63,184 nt of DNA from Arthrobacter sp. ISL-72 (GTDB lineage Bacteria > Actinomycetota > Actinomycetes > Actinomycetales > Micrococcaceae): contig NZ_JAGGPP010000036.1 of NCBI RefSeq assembly GCF_018613755.1, positions 1-63,184 of the forward strand. Reading direction: 5' to 3'. Under the pieces are notes generated by a model, which was not told the DNA's origin, searched no databases, and was given only the letters and a program-made list of their open reading frames with translations. The first letter of the stretch is position 1, and each line of letters opens with the position of its first letter. Positions 1 to 8,556 of this stretch are shown piece by piece. A program made the position numbers and the translations under genes.

Positions 1-309
1 GTGAAACGCCGTATCGGTGAGCCCGTACCCGCACGCGGCCTTCCAGCGCAGGTCGTACGTCAAAGCCTCCGCCGCTTCGCGGTCAGAAAGACCCTGCAAC
101 GCCTGCAGCACCAGCACCGATCCGATCACGGGTGCCGGAACTGAAGGGCGGCCCCGCCGTGACGGGAAGAGGTCCTCCATCATTGAATCGGGAAACAACC
201 GGCCCCGATGCCCGGCCAGAAAAGCGAACACACTGCCCGGAGCCAACAACTCCCCGGCCAGTGCCTCCACATCCAAATACCCGCGCTGCGCGTCCTCGCG
301 TCCCTGCAT
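1..309 (-). mobile_element. IS1182-family transposase, N-terminal part, cut by window edge
   Basis: Reading from an ATG at 309 towards position 1 gives an open frame of about 103 residues that runs off the window. It has the N-terminal pattern of actinobacterial IS1182-type DDE transposases: a start like MQGREDAQRGYLDVEAL, then PGSVFAFLAGHRGRLFP, DLFPSRRGRPSVP, and VLVLQALQGLSDREAAEAL followed by DLRWKAACG. These blocks are typical of the N-terminal DNA-binding region; the catalytic part would lie outside the window. A GTG seven codons upstream (in LVVKTG) is an alternative start, and an in-frame TGA closes the frame further upstream. Family assignment is from memory of the family pattern. 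Whether the full element is intact cannot be seen. Confidence 0.7.
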
Positions 310-397
310 AAGACCAGTCTTAACCACCAGCCGCGCCAGTCCAGCCGACGCGCCTTGACGCTCGCGATTAATTCAGCAGGCTCCTAGGGCCGCCCCT

Positions 398-578
398 GTC
401 ATTTTCAGAAGCTGACTGCACTGACTTTCCCGTAATTTCGGGGTAGTGCAGATGACTTCTGAACACTGGCTGCTCGATACTCCTCTGCACCAAGGTCACT
501 TCGGCTCAGCACTCCGCCGCCCAATGGCTTAGTGCAGAGGACTCCTGACATTCAGTGCACATGACTTCTAAAAATGAC
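398..578. repeat. 26-bp inverted repeats, probable IS end debris
   Basis: The segment 398-423 (starting GTCATTTTCAGAAG, ending GCACTG) is an imperfect inverted copy of 553-578 (starting CAGTGCACATGACTTCT, ending ATGAC). Between them are two further partial copies of the AGTGCAGATGACTTCTGA motif, near 444 and 530. The arrangement, just upstream of the transposase start, looks like stacked ends of related insertion sequences. No open frame of note lies between 310 and 610. Confidence 0.5.
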
Positions 579-610
579 GGGCATTCGCCTGACAGCCGCC
601 GCAGATCCGG

Positions 611-1645
611 TCAGACCAGCCAGCGCCACCAGCGTGACTGCTCCGGTTCCGGCGTCGGTTCCGGCTCCGGCTCCTCGCCCAAGGCCAGCGCGGCCTCGAC
701 GATGTCGTCCGCGGTGAGCGTCATGACGGCCTCACGATCGAGCGCGTCGAGACTTTGTTCCTCGTCGAGCGACAGCCGCAGCGCCTGGCGGTTGAGCGCC
801 TGCTCGAACAGCGTGCGGGCAAACCGTGCGTTGCCGGAGTCCTCGCCCGCGTGGAGCCCGGTGAGGATGCGGCGCAGCATCTGGTCCGCACCCGGCTCCA
901 GCGTGTACTCGTGCTGGGCCAGCATCTGGTGGAAGATCGTCTGGAGTGCGTCGACGGAGTAGTCGGGGAACGTGATCTCGCGGGCGAACCGGGAGCGCAG
1001 TCCGGGGTTCGAGAGCAGGAAGGACTCCATCAGCCGCGGGTACCCGGCCACGATCACGACCAGGCGGTGGCGGTGGTCCTCCATCCGTTTGAGCAGGACC
1101 TCGATCGCCTCGGGGCCGAAGTCCATCCGGCCGTCCTCCGGGGCCAGCGCGTAGGCCTCGTCGATGAACAGGACGCCGTCCAGCGCACGCCGGATCACCC
1201 GGTCCGTCTTGATGGCGGTCGCGCCGACGTACTGCCCCACCAGGCCCGAACGGTCGACCTCGACCAGGTGGCCTTTCTGCAGCAGACCGACCGCGCGGTA
1301 CATCTCGGCCAGGAGCCGCGCCACGGTGGTCTTGCCCGTGCCCGGGTTTCCGAGGAACACCAGATGCTGTGATGTGGCCACCTCCGGCAGGCCGTGCGTC
1401 TTACGGCGGGCCTGGACCTGGAGCAGTGCGACGAGGGCCCGCACCTGTTCCTTCACGGTCTCCAGTCCGACCAGCGCGTCGAGCTCGGCCTGCACCTCGG
1501 ACAGCGGCCGGGCCGGCCCGGGCCTCGCACCGATGAGATCGCCGACCAGGTCGTCGACGCGCTCCGAACCGGGCAGCTTGAGCTGATCGACCAGATGGCC
1601 GATGGTTTCGCGCAGGTCGTCGAGCGGATTGCGGCTGGCAGCCAT
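611..1645 (-). CDS. CbbX/SpoVK-like AAA+ ATPase
   Basis: This is a 344-residue soluble AAA+ ATPase. A helical N-terminal region of about 50 residues precedes the ATPase core. Walker A is GNPGTGKT (about residues 99-106), Walker B is LFIDEA (about 159-164), and sensor/arginine-finger blocks follow (VVIVAGYPRLM, NPGLRSRF). The C-terminal lid holds NARFARTLFEQAL, as in CbbX, SpoVK and the EccA C-terminal domain. The last 20 residues are a Pro/Glu-rich tail ending in RWWRWLV. The ATG at 1645 was chosen over one at 1762 because family homology begins there and the upstream extension would run into the divergent DUF2188 gene. CbbX-type proteins remodel partner proteins using ATP; the partner is unknown here. 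Family confidence is high, specific role unknown. Confidence 0.85.
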   Translation of the reverse strand: MAASRNPLDDLRETIGHLVDQLKLPGSERVDDLVGDLIGARPGPARPLSEVQAELDALVGLETVKEQVRALVALLQVQARRKTHGLPEVATSQHLVFLGNPGTGKTTVARLLAEMYRAVGLLQKGHLVEVDRSGLVGQYVGATAIKTDRVIRRALDGVLFIDEAYALAPEDGRMDFGPEAIEVLLKRMEDHRHRLVVIVAGYPRLMESFLLSNPGLRSRFAREITFPDYSVDALQTIFHQMLAQHEYTLEPGADQMLRRILTGLHAGEDSGNARFARTLFEQALNRQALRLSLDEEQSLDALDREAVMTLTADDIVEAALALGEEPEPEPTPEPEQSRWWRWLV

Positions 1646-1709
1646 GCATCCACTGTAGTACTCAATTCCCGACCGGGGTGGGGTTGGCCTCACCAGTATC
1701 AACTCCCTT

Positions 1710-1925
1710 TTGGTCGTAGTGTTCACGCGGTACAGGCAGTCTCCGTTGGATAATGCGGGCACTGGCCGTGCTTTCGGTGCCGGCTACGGCACCAAGGATG
1801 AGGCAGAAACTGCAGGTCGGGACGCTGCCCAGGCCGACAAGGTGGAGCACGTCATCAAGAACCAGGACGGGAAGATCGGCCCCAAGAACAGCTACGGCAA
1901 TGATCCCCGGAATGTCCCGGGCTGA
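1710..1925 (+). CDS. DUF2188 family small protein
   Basis: A 71-residue protein whose second half follows the DUF2188 pattern: alternating helix-forming TKDEAETAGRDAA, then VEHVIKNQDGKIGPKNSYGNDP. The family is small and widespread in actinobacteria, with no established biochemical role. The usual first beta strand (HVVP..WAV) is poorly matched, so the N terminus may have drifted or the start may lie elsewhere. It is divergent from the AAA+ ATPase and is followed directly by a strong stem-loop terminator at 1967. Confidence 0.6.
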   Translation: MVVVFTRYRQSPLDNAGTGRAFGAGYGTKDEAETAGRDAAQADKVEHVIKNQDGKIGPKNSYGNDPRNVPG

Positions 1926-1966
1926 TCCGGCAGTTCACGCCATCGCGCAGCGGTGTCGGTGAAACA

Positions 1967-1996
1967 AGAAGGGCCGGCTGTTGGGCTGGCCCTTCT
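1967..1996 (+). terminator. Intrinsic terminator after the DUF2188 gene
   Basis: A 9-bp perfect stem, AGAAGGGCC paired with GGCCCTTCT, with a 12-base loop, 41 bases after the DUF2188 stop and followed by a T-containing stretch. Confidence 0.6.
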
Positions 1997-2177
1997 GTGT
2001 TCTCCTCGGCAAAGGAAATCTATGGTTCAGCCTAGCTGAAGTTTTGTAGTGGTTGCCGCCGCAAGGGTGGACGTCACCGTTTGGGCAGCGCGGCACCCTG
2101 GTTGCGGGGTGGGCGGGTGCGCTGATCGCCCGACTTCTAGAAGGTTCCCGGCCCTTACGTGATGAGTGGCCGGGGGT

Positions 2178-2206
2178 CTTGCCGGGCGGGGGTGCCGCCC
2201 GGCAAG
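2178..2206 (-). terminator. GC-rich stem-loop after the ParB-like pseudogene
   Basis: A 12-bp perfect stem, CTTGCCGGGCGG paired with CCGCCCGGCAAG around a 5-base loop, just past the minus-strand stop at 2214. There is no U tract, so rho-independent termination is possible but unproven. Confidence 0.45.
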
Positions 2207-2213
2207 CTCGTCT

Positions 2214-2690
2214 TTATGCGGCCGGGGTGTCCTCGGCTGGCTTCTGACCGTCGAGGATGATGCTCTCGACCTCGCGGTCAACATATCCCCACGTGACGAG
2301 GTAGTCCCGGTGGGTCTGGGACGGTGAGCCCATGAGTCCTTGGCGATGGTCTTTTCATATCCGGCGCAGACCAGTGCGATCAGAGCGGACTCCGGCCGTG
2401 CCGTGGTCTTGGCGACGTGATCCCTTAGCGGGTTCCATGCCCACCGGTCGGACTCTTCGAATTTCGCGCCGATCATTTCGGCGGCGACTTTGCCTTCGTA
2501 GCCGCTGCGGTTTCGGGGTGGTGGGTGATGGCGTGGACGGTGAAATACTGCCAGCCCTTCGGTGCCTGCTTCCTGGCGAGCAGGGTCTTGACCCATTCGC
2601 GGCGGACTGTGGTGGCTTCTCTGCACTTTGCAAGTGCGGACAACAAAGGGCCCGTCGTGGATTGCTCGCTTGGGCGCGAGAGAGCGCCGC
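2214..2690 (-). pseudogene. Frameshifted remnant of a ParB-like protein
   Basis: Three overlapping minus-strand frames together spell one protein C terminus. First comes RREWVKTLLARKQAPKGW..FTVHAITHHPETAAATKAK, then a shift near 2490 into KVAAEMIGAKFEESDRWAWNP..LALVCAGYEKTIAKDSW, then a shift near 2330 into SQTHRDYLVTWGY..REVESIILDG ending at a TAA at 2214. The order of segments and the helical RREW..LLARK block resemble the region behind the DNA-binding domain of plasmid-type ParB/Spo0J proteins in Arthrobacter and Streptomyces. The N-terminal domain is missing. Two frameshifts make it a pseudogene; sequencing error could explain one of them but hardly both. The ParB call is tentative. Confidence 0.5.
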
Positions 2691-2946
2691 AAAACCTCCG
2701 CACTCCAGGGGTGCCGGACAACAGATCTCTCCTTGCACCGGGCCGCCGCGAAAGAGGATGGCCGGGATCAGACGCTTCCACCCCGCCTGGGAGAACCTTG
2801 AGGGGGGATGGTCTCCGTTCCTTGAAACTGCCGCTCCTGCAGGTCGTTCAATTCCTTCTTGAGATCCCAATGGACCTGTTGACGGGTGTCTACCCGAATC
2901 GCGGGAGGAGGCTTACAGTCATAGCAATCGAATTGGGGGATTTGTG

Positions 2947-3432
2947 ATGGAGAAATTGACCAGCCCGGACAAGAAGAGTTCGGCGTCCCAGAGTCACTTG
3001 GGGCCGCCTGTTCCTATCGTTGCCGCTGTGGCTGGTCCTGTGCTCGTTATTCTCCTAACGGGGTATCTGACGATGCAGCTACAGGCTGCCTACGCCAATG
3101 CTCTTCTGGGCTTCAACTTCCGGGTTGTAGGGGTCCCGGGAGAATGGTTGCCCTACGTGTGGCGGCTTGGCTTCGTTCTACTCGCTGCGGCTGCGATTCT
3201 GGTCTACCGCGTTGCAATTCGCGGTACGGCTGCGCGGCTCACGACTCTCACGATCCTCGCGGTCTTTGCCATCATCGGCAGCCCGATTGGGTCGGGGCTC
3301 CCCCTTGACGAGAAGCAGTACCCCCTCATGCTGTTTATGGGGGTAGAAGGTGCAAAGTCGCCGTTCACGCTCGTACTTATCGGGGCAATTATGGCCGAAC
3401 TGATTTCCGAGGCCCGGAAGGCACGAGACTGA
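2947..3432 (+). CDS. Small membrane protein of unknown function
   Basis: 161 residues with a short hydrophilic, Ser/Lys-rich N terminus, then three or four hydrophobic segments (around VPIVAAVAGPVLVILLTGY, LGFVLLAAAAILVYRVAI, TLTILAVFAIIG and FTLVLIGAIMAELIS). The ATG at 2947 follows a TTGGGGGA ribosome site by 7 bases; the GTG at 2944 is too close to it. I do not recognise a family. It lies between two pseudogenes and has no co-directional neighbour close enough to form an operon. Confidence 0.6.
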   Translation: MEKLTSPDKKSSASQSHLGPPVPIVAAVAGPVLVILLTGYLTMQLQAAYANALLGFNFRVVGVPGEWLPYVWRLGFVLLAAAAILVYRVAIRGTAARLTTLTILAVFAIIGSPIGSGLPLDEKQYPLMLFMGVEGAKSPFTLVLIGAIMAELISEARKARD

Positions 3433-3481
3433 CAGCGGGCGATGTGCCAGCAGAGAACCCACCCGCGTCGGTCCACTAGTT

Positions 3482-3804
3482 ATGAGCAGGCTTCCGAAAA
3501 TAATCTCCCCCGTCTTAGCTCTGCTTCTGGCGGGGTGCGCTGGTTCGCCGTCGGATTCGTTTCGTCGTACCTCCAGCGGCGACAGTTCCTGGAACCTCGG
3601 CGCAACTCACCCGAGACATGACACGCTGAGTCCCTGCGATAAGACCCCAGCATCGAAAGGGCAGTCATTTCTAACGATCTGCCGGCTTCGCAGCTTGGGA
3701 TAAGACTCTTGCCTGGTACAACGGAAAAGGACGCGGTACGTATTGCCGAATGCCTCGCCCGAACTCTCACCAGTGGAGAGATATGGATTTCGTCGCCCAG
3801 TTGA
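3482..3804 (+). pseudogene. Broken lipoprotein gene
   Basis: The ORF beginning at 3482 codes for a classic type II signal peptide (positive N terminus, hydrophobic core PVLALLLAG, lipobox Cys at residue 19) followed by a Ser-rich linker. The frame then becomes low-complexity and stops at 3703. A second frame, 3652-3804, continues with well-formed protein sequence (LPASQLGIRLLPGTTEKDAVRIAECLARTL). The most economical reading is one secreted lipoprotein broken by at least one frameshift near 3570-3650. Its function is unknown. Confidence 0.45.
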
Positions 3805-3931
3805 GTTCAACGAGGCGTTTTCGTCAGGAGGAGCGAAGCCGGTTATCCTCCCCCTGGTGGGCAAAATCGGCAAAGACGACTCTGGTTGCCCCCGAGGAGG
3901 TTTTCTCGAACTGGCTTCGCTGTCACCTCAT

Positions 3932-4283
3932 TCAAGCGCGGATGGCCGGGATGCCCAGATTGGTCGGATAGCGCTGCAAGGATCTTTGTGCGTCGGCACG
4001 TTTTTCTTTGAGGAATTTGAGGGTGAGATCGATGCCTTCGAGTTCGCCGAGCCACCCTTTTGTTTCAGCGAGCTCGCGCCGGGCTATAGGGTCGGTTTTG
4101 ATCTCGTCGAGGCGAGCGATCATGCCAGGGTCACCTTGGAGCATGGGGCAGCGGATGCAGGCGTGTTCGTGTTCGCAGGGGGTGGCGTAGGGGCGGCCGC
4201 AGTTGCCCAGCTCGACCTTGCGTTTGTCGAAGTGCTCTTCGAATTCGGCCCATTCCGTGGTGCTCGGTGGGCTGCCATCAGGC
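3932..4283 (-). pseudogene. C-terminal fragment of a phage-type integrase
   Basis: The minus-strand frame reads EWAEFEEHFDKRKVELGNCGRPY, CEHEHACIRCPMLQ, DPGMIARLDEI..., GWLGELEGIDLTLKFLKEK, and ends at a TGA at 3932. This is the zinc-binding-like C-terminal tail (C..CEHEHACIRC) found on tyrosine-recombinase integrases of Arthrobacter and mycobacterial mobile elements. The catalytic domain and the start are absent: coding similarity begins abruptly at about 4283. It is probably the relic of the integrase of an element once inserted here. Confidence 0.6.
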
Positions 4284-4413
4284 TAAGTTGCACCTACGAC
4301 AATTTCCCGTGGCAGCCGAAGCCACAGCCGAGCGGAGACCAGACGCACTGGCTGGCCACTCCCTGAATGGTGAACAACACCGCAAGCCGGGATGCTGCAA
4401 ACACGGTTAACGG

Positions 4414-4450
4414 CTGAGGGCCCCGCAGCACCTGGCCGCGGGACCCTCAG
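4414..4450. terminator. Stem-loop between integrase relic and abi gene
   Basis: CTGAGGG..CCCGC pairs with GCGGG..CCCTCAG around an 11-base loop with one bulged base. It lies 50 bases upstream of the Abi gene start, so it may insulate that gene from transcription through the relic. Confidence 0.45.
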
Positions 4451-4499
4451 TAATCCATAACAGGGAACCTGCCCCTGTCTTCCTCTACAGTTTAGTCCT

Positions 4500-5246
4500 A
4501 TGGCCGCAGCGCAGCAAACACCGATCGAACGGGTCCTCCAGCACAGGATCAGCCCGGAGCGCCTCGCACCCTACATCCGAGAAACACCAACCCTGCATGA
4601 AGCCATCCGGCTCTACCGCTGGAACATTGACCTCTCAGGCGCCGTCTACGAAGCCCTACACGTTTTCGAAGTCGTCCTGCGCAACGCTTTGGACGAACAA
4701 CTCTGCATCTGGAACGCATCTCAACCGGACCCCGAAACCGGTCGACTGCATTCATCGGACTGGCTCATCGACCCAAGTGCCCTGCTGCTCCGCATCGCCG
4801 GCCGCGACATCCCCGACGCCGGGCGTCGCGCACTCAAATCAACGAAGCGCAGACCACACGGCCAACGAGAACCTCTCCACGAAGACATCCTTGCCGCGAT
4901 GTCCTTCGGAACCTGACGCTTCATCCTGCCCGGGCGCCACGACGCCGGCAAACAACGCCTCTGGGACGAAGCGCTCCACGAAGCATTTCCCTATCTGCGC
5001 AGAACCTCACGCGAGCTCGAACGCGCCGTCGAAGGCGTCTATCACCTCCGGAATCGGATAGCCCACCTCGAACCGATCATCAACAGCAACGTCACGGCCC
5101 AACTGGTCAACATGCGAACCGTCATCGGCGCCATCGACCCACAACTGCTCTCCTGGTTCACCAGCACCGAACGCATCAGCACTTCACTCACCGCGCGGCC
5201 CTCCCCTGCACCAGACGGACAGACAGCGCGACCCTCAAGCCTTTGA
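4500..5246 (+). pseudogene. Abi_2 (AbiD/F-like, HEPN-type) defence gene with in-frame stop
   Basis: The first 138 codons give an Abi_2-type N terminus (RLAPYIRETPTLHEAIRLYRWN, then FEVVLRNALDEQL). A TGA at 4914-4916 interrupts the frame at the position where this family normally has Trp (SFG-x-W-RF). Read through, the same frame continues for 110 more codons with RFILPGRHDAGKQRLWDEAL..FPYLRR and the family motif LRNRIAHLEPI, whose RNxxxH is the HEPN ribonuclease-type signature, ending at a TGA at 5244. Abi_2 proteins confer abortive phage infection. A single TGG-to-TGA change explains the break, so decay is recent, or the stop is suppressed or is a sequencing error. No partner antitoxin is seen. 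Confidence 0.7.
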
Positions 5247-5513
5247 CCTGCATGCCTGCCGGGCCACTTTGAGGCCCCTGGCGCAGGGCCAGCGGCCTCA
5301 TTAGCCGCAAGCGCCCTGACCAACAGGCGCTGGAGTTCGCTGTCGTGCACTCCATTCGCCACCAAACACTTACTACGACGCGGTGCTCACCGCGAGCGTC
5401 CACTGGCCAGGCGTGCGAGGGTCCACCTAGGAGTGGGCAAGATCCACGACCACGGAGTCGGGGCTGAGATACCGTCAGACCGTTCCCCCTTCGCCTCGCC
5501 ATTACGGCCCTGC
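5247..5513. other. No gene recognised
   Basis: The 267 bases between the Abi gene and the Wadjet relic hold only frames without family resemblance; no strong stem-loop or repeat was seen. Confidence 0.4.
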
Positions 5514-6675
5514 TCACGAGCGCGCGGCCGCCAAAGCGTCGGCTGCAAGCAAATTCGCCACAGCCTCCTCCTCGAGGGCGAGGCCGCATTCGGCCATGGC
5601 GACCGCCAGTTTCGGATCCCACGGGGATTCGGCTGGGGTTCCCGCCAGACGAAGCGAAGGGTTCCCGTCTCGCACAGCGGCACGGTAATCGGCGTCCGCG
5701 TATCGCCACGGCATCCACTTCACTCGCGCGCTGAGCGAGCGGGCGATTCGTAGACCGGCCCAGTCGAAGTCACCGTGATAGCGGCATTCTGCCCCTTCTC
5801 CTGCGAGTCTTGTTAGCAGCTCAACTACCGCCGTGCTCGGCTGACCGGATGTGCACACAAGCACTGGCCCTCCCGCGGTGGACGTCCCGCCCGTAGCGGA
5901 AGTTCGTGCCCAGCGCTCGGCCACAACTTCGACGATCGTGGGGTTCTCGCAGGAACAGCACTCCGTCGTGCGGAATTCTGCCGAGCAGGTCCGCGATGGA
6001 AGCCCCACGGGTCAGCACCAAGTAGTCGATGAGCTGCTCTTTGTAGGCCACGAAGGCATCCACATCCGCGTCGTGGAGGTCGATTGTGCGCTGAATCGAT
6101 CCCATAAACGCCACCGCGTTCTCGGCCAGCTCGGCGAAGCGTTCGCGCAGGCTGCGCAGGGTCTGGTGGGTCACGGCCGGGTCCGCGGGCTCGCCCGCGC
6201 TGTGGGCGGCAACAGCGTCGGCAAGGCTGGTGAGCAGCACTACGATGTCCTCCAGCGCCACCGACTGCAGGGCACCGCGAGTACCAAGTGCGACGTCATA
6301 TTGCGCGAGCGCACGCTCGGCCGCCTCCCCCTCACGTGACATCTGGAAAAGCATCCGCCGCCGATAAAAATCCTCCAGCGCCGTAACCCTACTCGAGTCG
6401 GGAAAAGCAAGCAGGTTGGCCCAGCCGGGTTGGGATAATCGCTCCAGCGCCTCCGTGACCGAGCCCTCCTCGACCGGTTCCCCGCCGTCAGCACTGAGTC
6501 CCATTGAGACCTGGTCCGGGCGGACGTGGACCGTGAACCGTTCCTTCTCCGACATCAGCACACGCATGATGCGGCGATACAACGGAGCGTGGGGGGTACT
6601 GAGGTAGGCGAAGGGGCCGTAACTGCCTGACGCGCCAATGGCATTTGGCATGGAGAAATGTGGAAGGTCCGTCAT
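5514..6675 (-). pseudogene. jetA/jetD: Wadjet type III relic: jetA start joined to jetD end
   Basis: From the ATG at 6675 (ribosome site GGGAGGA) the minus strand codes for about 230 residues of a TIGR02677-type protein: FAYLSTPHAPLYRRIMRVL, YRRRMLFQMSREGEAAERAL, LRERFAELAENAVAFMGSIQRTIDL, YKEQLIDYLVLTRGASIADLL. This family is JetA of the type III Wadjet anti-plasmid system. Near 5960 similarity switches, in another frame, to the C-terminal TOPRIM-like part of TIGR02679/JetD: CENPTIVEVVAERW, VLVCTSGQPSTAVVELL, YHGDFDWAGLRIAR, ending at 5514. The rest of jetA, all of jetB and jetC and the start of jetD are missing. This is a large internal deletion; the locus cannot make a working system. Family mapping is from memory and well supported by motif order. 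Confidence 0.7.
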
Positions 6676-7246
6676 AGCAACAGATCCTCCCACGGGGCAC
6701 TGACACTCGTAAGATGTCAGGCGAACTAGGGCTAGCAACCTTCCCCAGTTACCTAAGCCGAGCCGCCCGTTCAATGGTTCCAAGGTCCGCGAGGAACCAA
6801 CCGAGCCGCTCCGAATCCCTGCGAGTCGCTAGAATCCGGCACATGTGCTCAGCATGAGGGCTGAGCGCCCAGGCATGTGCCGCTTTGAATTGCCCCAAGG
6901 TCCATCCAGGACAAACATGCAAACGCGGCTCCCGTGACGGCTGGCAGGAGCTTTGCAAGCCAGCTCCGCACCAAAGTCGGCCAGGCCATGTTGTACCCGC
7001 ACCCCTGAACCATGAACAGGTGTTGGCCACCCAGACCAACCCGACAGAACGGGAACGAGGAACCGCGTAACCCAACCCACAGCAGGCGGAGGGCCCACTA
7101 GCCAGGACCCTGAACCCGCCACCCATACACCTTAATGCGCCACCGCGGCGGCGAGGCCACAGCCGCGCCCTAGCGTCAGAGGGACGCCACCACAAGCTTT
7201 TGTACACACGTCAAAGCAAAAACCCCTCTGACCTGTGGAAACACTC

Positions 7247-7267
7247 TGCCCGAGGTGGGACTCGAAC
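7247..7267 (-). other. tRNA-Leu-like 3' end, possible attachment site
   Basis: On the minus strand this reads TTCGAGTCCCACCTCGGGCA after a G, i.e. a T-loop, the 3' T-stem strand and an acceptor 3' strand plus discriminator A, as in actinobacterial tRNA-Leu genes (5' acceptor GCCCGAG). The matching 5' T-stem and the rest of the tRNA are absent upstream, so it is only the 3' end. Integrases that target tRNA genes leave such 3'-end copies at one end of an element. Confidence 0.45.
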
Positions 7268-7342
7268 TGCATTCCAGCCCTTGCAAACACTGGGAACTCC
7301 TGCAAAAATCCCCAATCCGGCCCAGTCCGACCGATGTACGAG

Positions 7343-7381
7343 CCGATCCGAAGCCCAAATTGTGGACACTGTCCACACCTT
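7343..7381 (+). repeat. 39-bp direct repeat, left copy
   Basis: Matches 61838-61876 in the same orientation at 36 of 39 bases (core GATCCGAAGCCCAA, then a TGTGGACAcTGTCCACA palindrome). Here the 17-base palindrome is perfect; in the right copy it has one mismatch. The two copies bracket 54.5 kb. Confidence 0.6.
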
Positions 7382-7589
7382 AACTTCGTGGCTGACGGAG
7401 CCCCCAGTCAGAACGCGGGTCCCGAAGAGATCCGGCTGTGTTTGTCCGGACAGCTATCTACTGCAACATGTCCGCCATGCTTCACATGCGGCTAAGCCCG
7501 TCGGCAGTCGAGACCCCGAATTGTCGAGGATTTCCCCCGCTGCGTTCTTCGGCCTGACCTTCCTAATCATTTGTTTACTCCGGTGGGAC

Positions 7590-8534
7590 CTACCGGTGAT
7601 GTCCCCACCGCTGCAGCACGAACAGGGCCGCGAGGGCCATCAATCCGCCTAATGGCGTCGCCCAGGAGAAGATGGTGCCAGCAGATGGCCAGGCAACGTC
7701 CAGCAGCATCGATCCGGCTAACTGCCCGGCAACCAGGCCCATCGAGAAGAGTAGGGCACCAACGGTGCGAACGATGACTGCGCCAAGCAGCACCACCACG
7801 GGACCGATGAGCCCGGCGGCCGGGTACCACCACTTCACCTCGGCCAGACCGACGAGCACGCCCGTTCCATGGCCAGCAAGCTGCATCGCTGCCGTGACCG
7901 CCAGCAGCGCGGCGATACCGAAGACATAGGTGGCCAGCCCGGCAGGCTCAGGGCGTCCGGTGGCAGCCGTGACCGAGCCGTTGAGCGCCATTTGCCCCGA
8001 CATAAGCACCCCGGCCGTGAAGACCACGACAAAGATCAGGACAGTGGCAGCCCATGAGTTCCCTAGCCTGGGTAGCGAGGCGGCACCCACCCCGGCCAGC
8101 GCCAGAACTACCGCAGCCAAACCAAGAGGAGTGAGCCGGAGACGCCGGCCCGGTGACCAGCCGAAGTGGTCGATCGACGCGCTGGACACTATTTGGCCGA
8201 AGATGAAGAAGAGCGAAAAAAGCGCCACGCCGACGACTTTCACTGTGGCTGCCTGGGCCAGCACCGCCAAGATACCCATCGGGCCACTAAGGCTTATCCA
8301 CCAGCCAATCTCGCCGCTGCGCAACTGGCGCGGGAACCTGCGAACTGCGGCCCGAGCCCGGGGGTGCACAAGGCTGAAGGAGGCCGTGGTGGCGAATCCG
8401 AGGGAGAACACCACCAGCGCCGCGGCGTACCCGTCGCCCAGGTCGGCGGCCAAGAAGGAGTTAATCCGGGCTTGAGCAGCCAGCATTGTTCCGATCACCA
8501 AGCTCATGGAGATCAGCGCCGCTCGTCCAAGCAT
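7590..8534 (-). CDS. DMT-superfamily transporter, YdcZ (DUF606) type
   Basis: 314 residues with about ten hydrophobic segments arranged as two similar halves, each carrying the YdcZ/DUF606 pattern (N-terminal half INSFLA..LGDGYAAALVVFSLGF and WWISLSGPMGILAVLAQA; C-terminal half MALNGSVTAATGRPEPAGLATYVFGI and WWYPAAGLIGPVVVL). Tandem-duplicated DUF606 proteins are inner-membrane carriers of the drug/metabolite superfamily with mostly unknown substrates. It is followed on the same strand, 22 bases upstream, by the MmgE/PrpD gene, and could be the last gene of the transcript 11492-7590. The ATG at 8534 gives the complete first transmembrane segment. Confidence 0.8.
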   Translation of the reverse strand: MLGRAALISMSLVIGTMLAAQARINSFLAADLGDGYAAALVVFSLGFATTASFSLVHPRARAAVRRFPRQLRSGEIGWWISLSGPMGILAVLAQAATVKVVGVALFSLFFIFGQIVSSASIDHFGWSPGRRLRLTPLGLAAVVLALAGVGAASLPRLGNSWAATVLIFVVVFTAGVLMSGQMALNGSVTAATGRPEPAGLATYVFGIAALLAVTAAMQLAGHGTGVLVGLAEVKWWYPAAGLIGPVVVLLGAVIVRTVGALLFSMGLVAGQLAGSMLLDVAWPSAGTIFSWATPLGGLMALAALFVLQRWGHHR

Positions 8535-8556
8535 CCGGAGCCTTCCCGTTACTAGG

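Larger units (their letters stand above)
6676..7589. other. Gene-free stretch with attachment-site-like sequences
   Basis: No convincing coding region is visible on either strand. The frames present are short, arginine- or cysteine-rich and lack ribosome sites. The segment holds a tRNA 3'-end-like sequence (7247-7267) and the left copy of a 39-bp direct repeat (7343-7381), listed separately. It separates the defence-relic zone from the catabolic island. Confidence 0.5.

Noticed and set aside
7200..7320. A complete tRNA gene on the minus strand
   Set aside because: Only the T-loop, 3' T-stem strand and acceptor 3' strand are present; there is no pairing 5' T-stem, anticodon arm or 5' acceptor strand.
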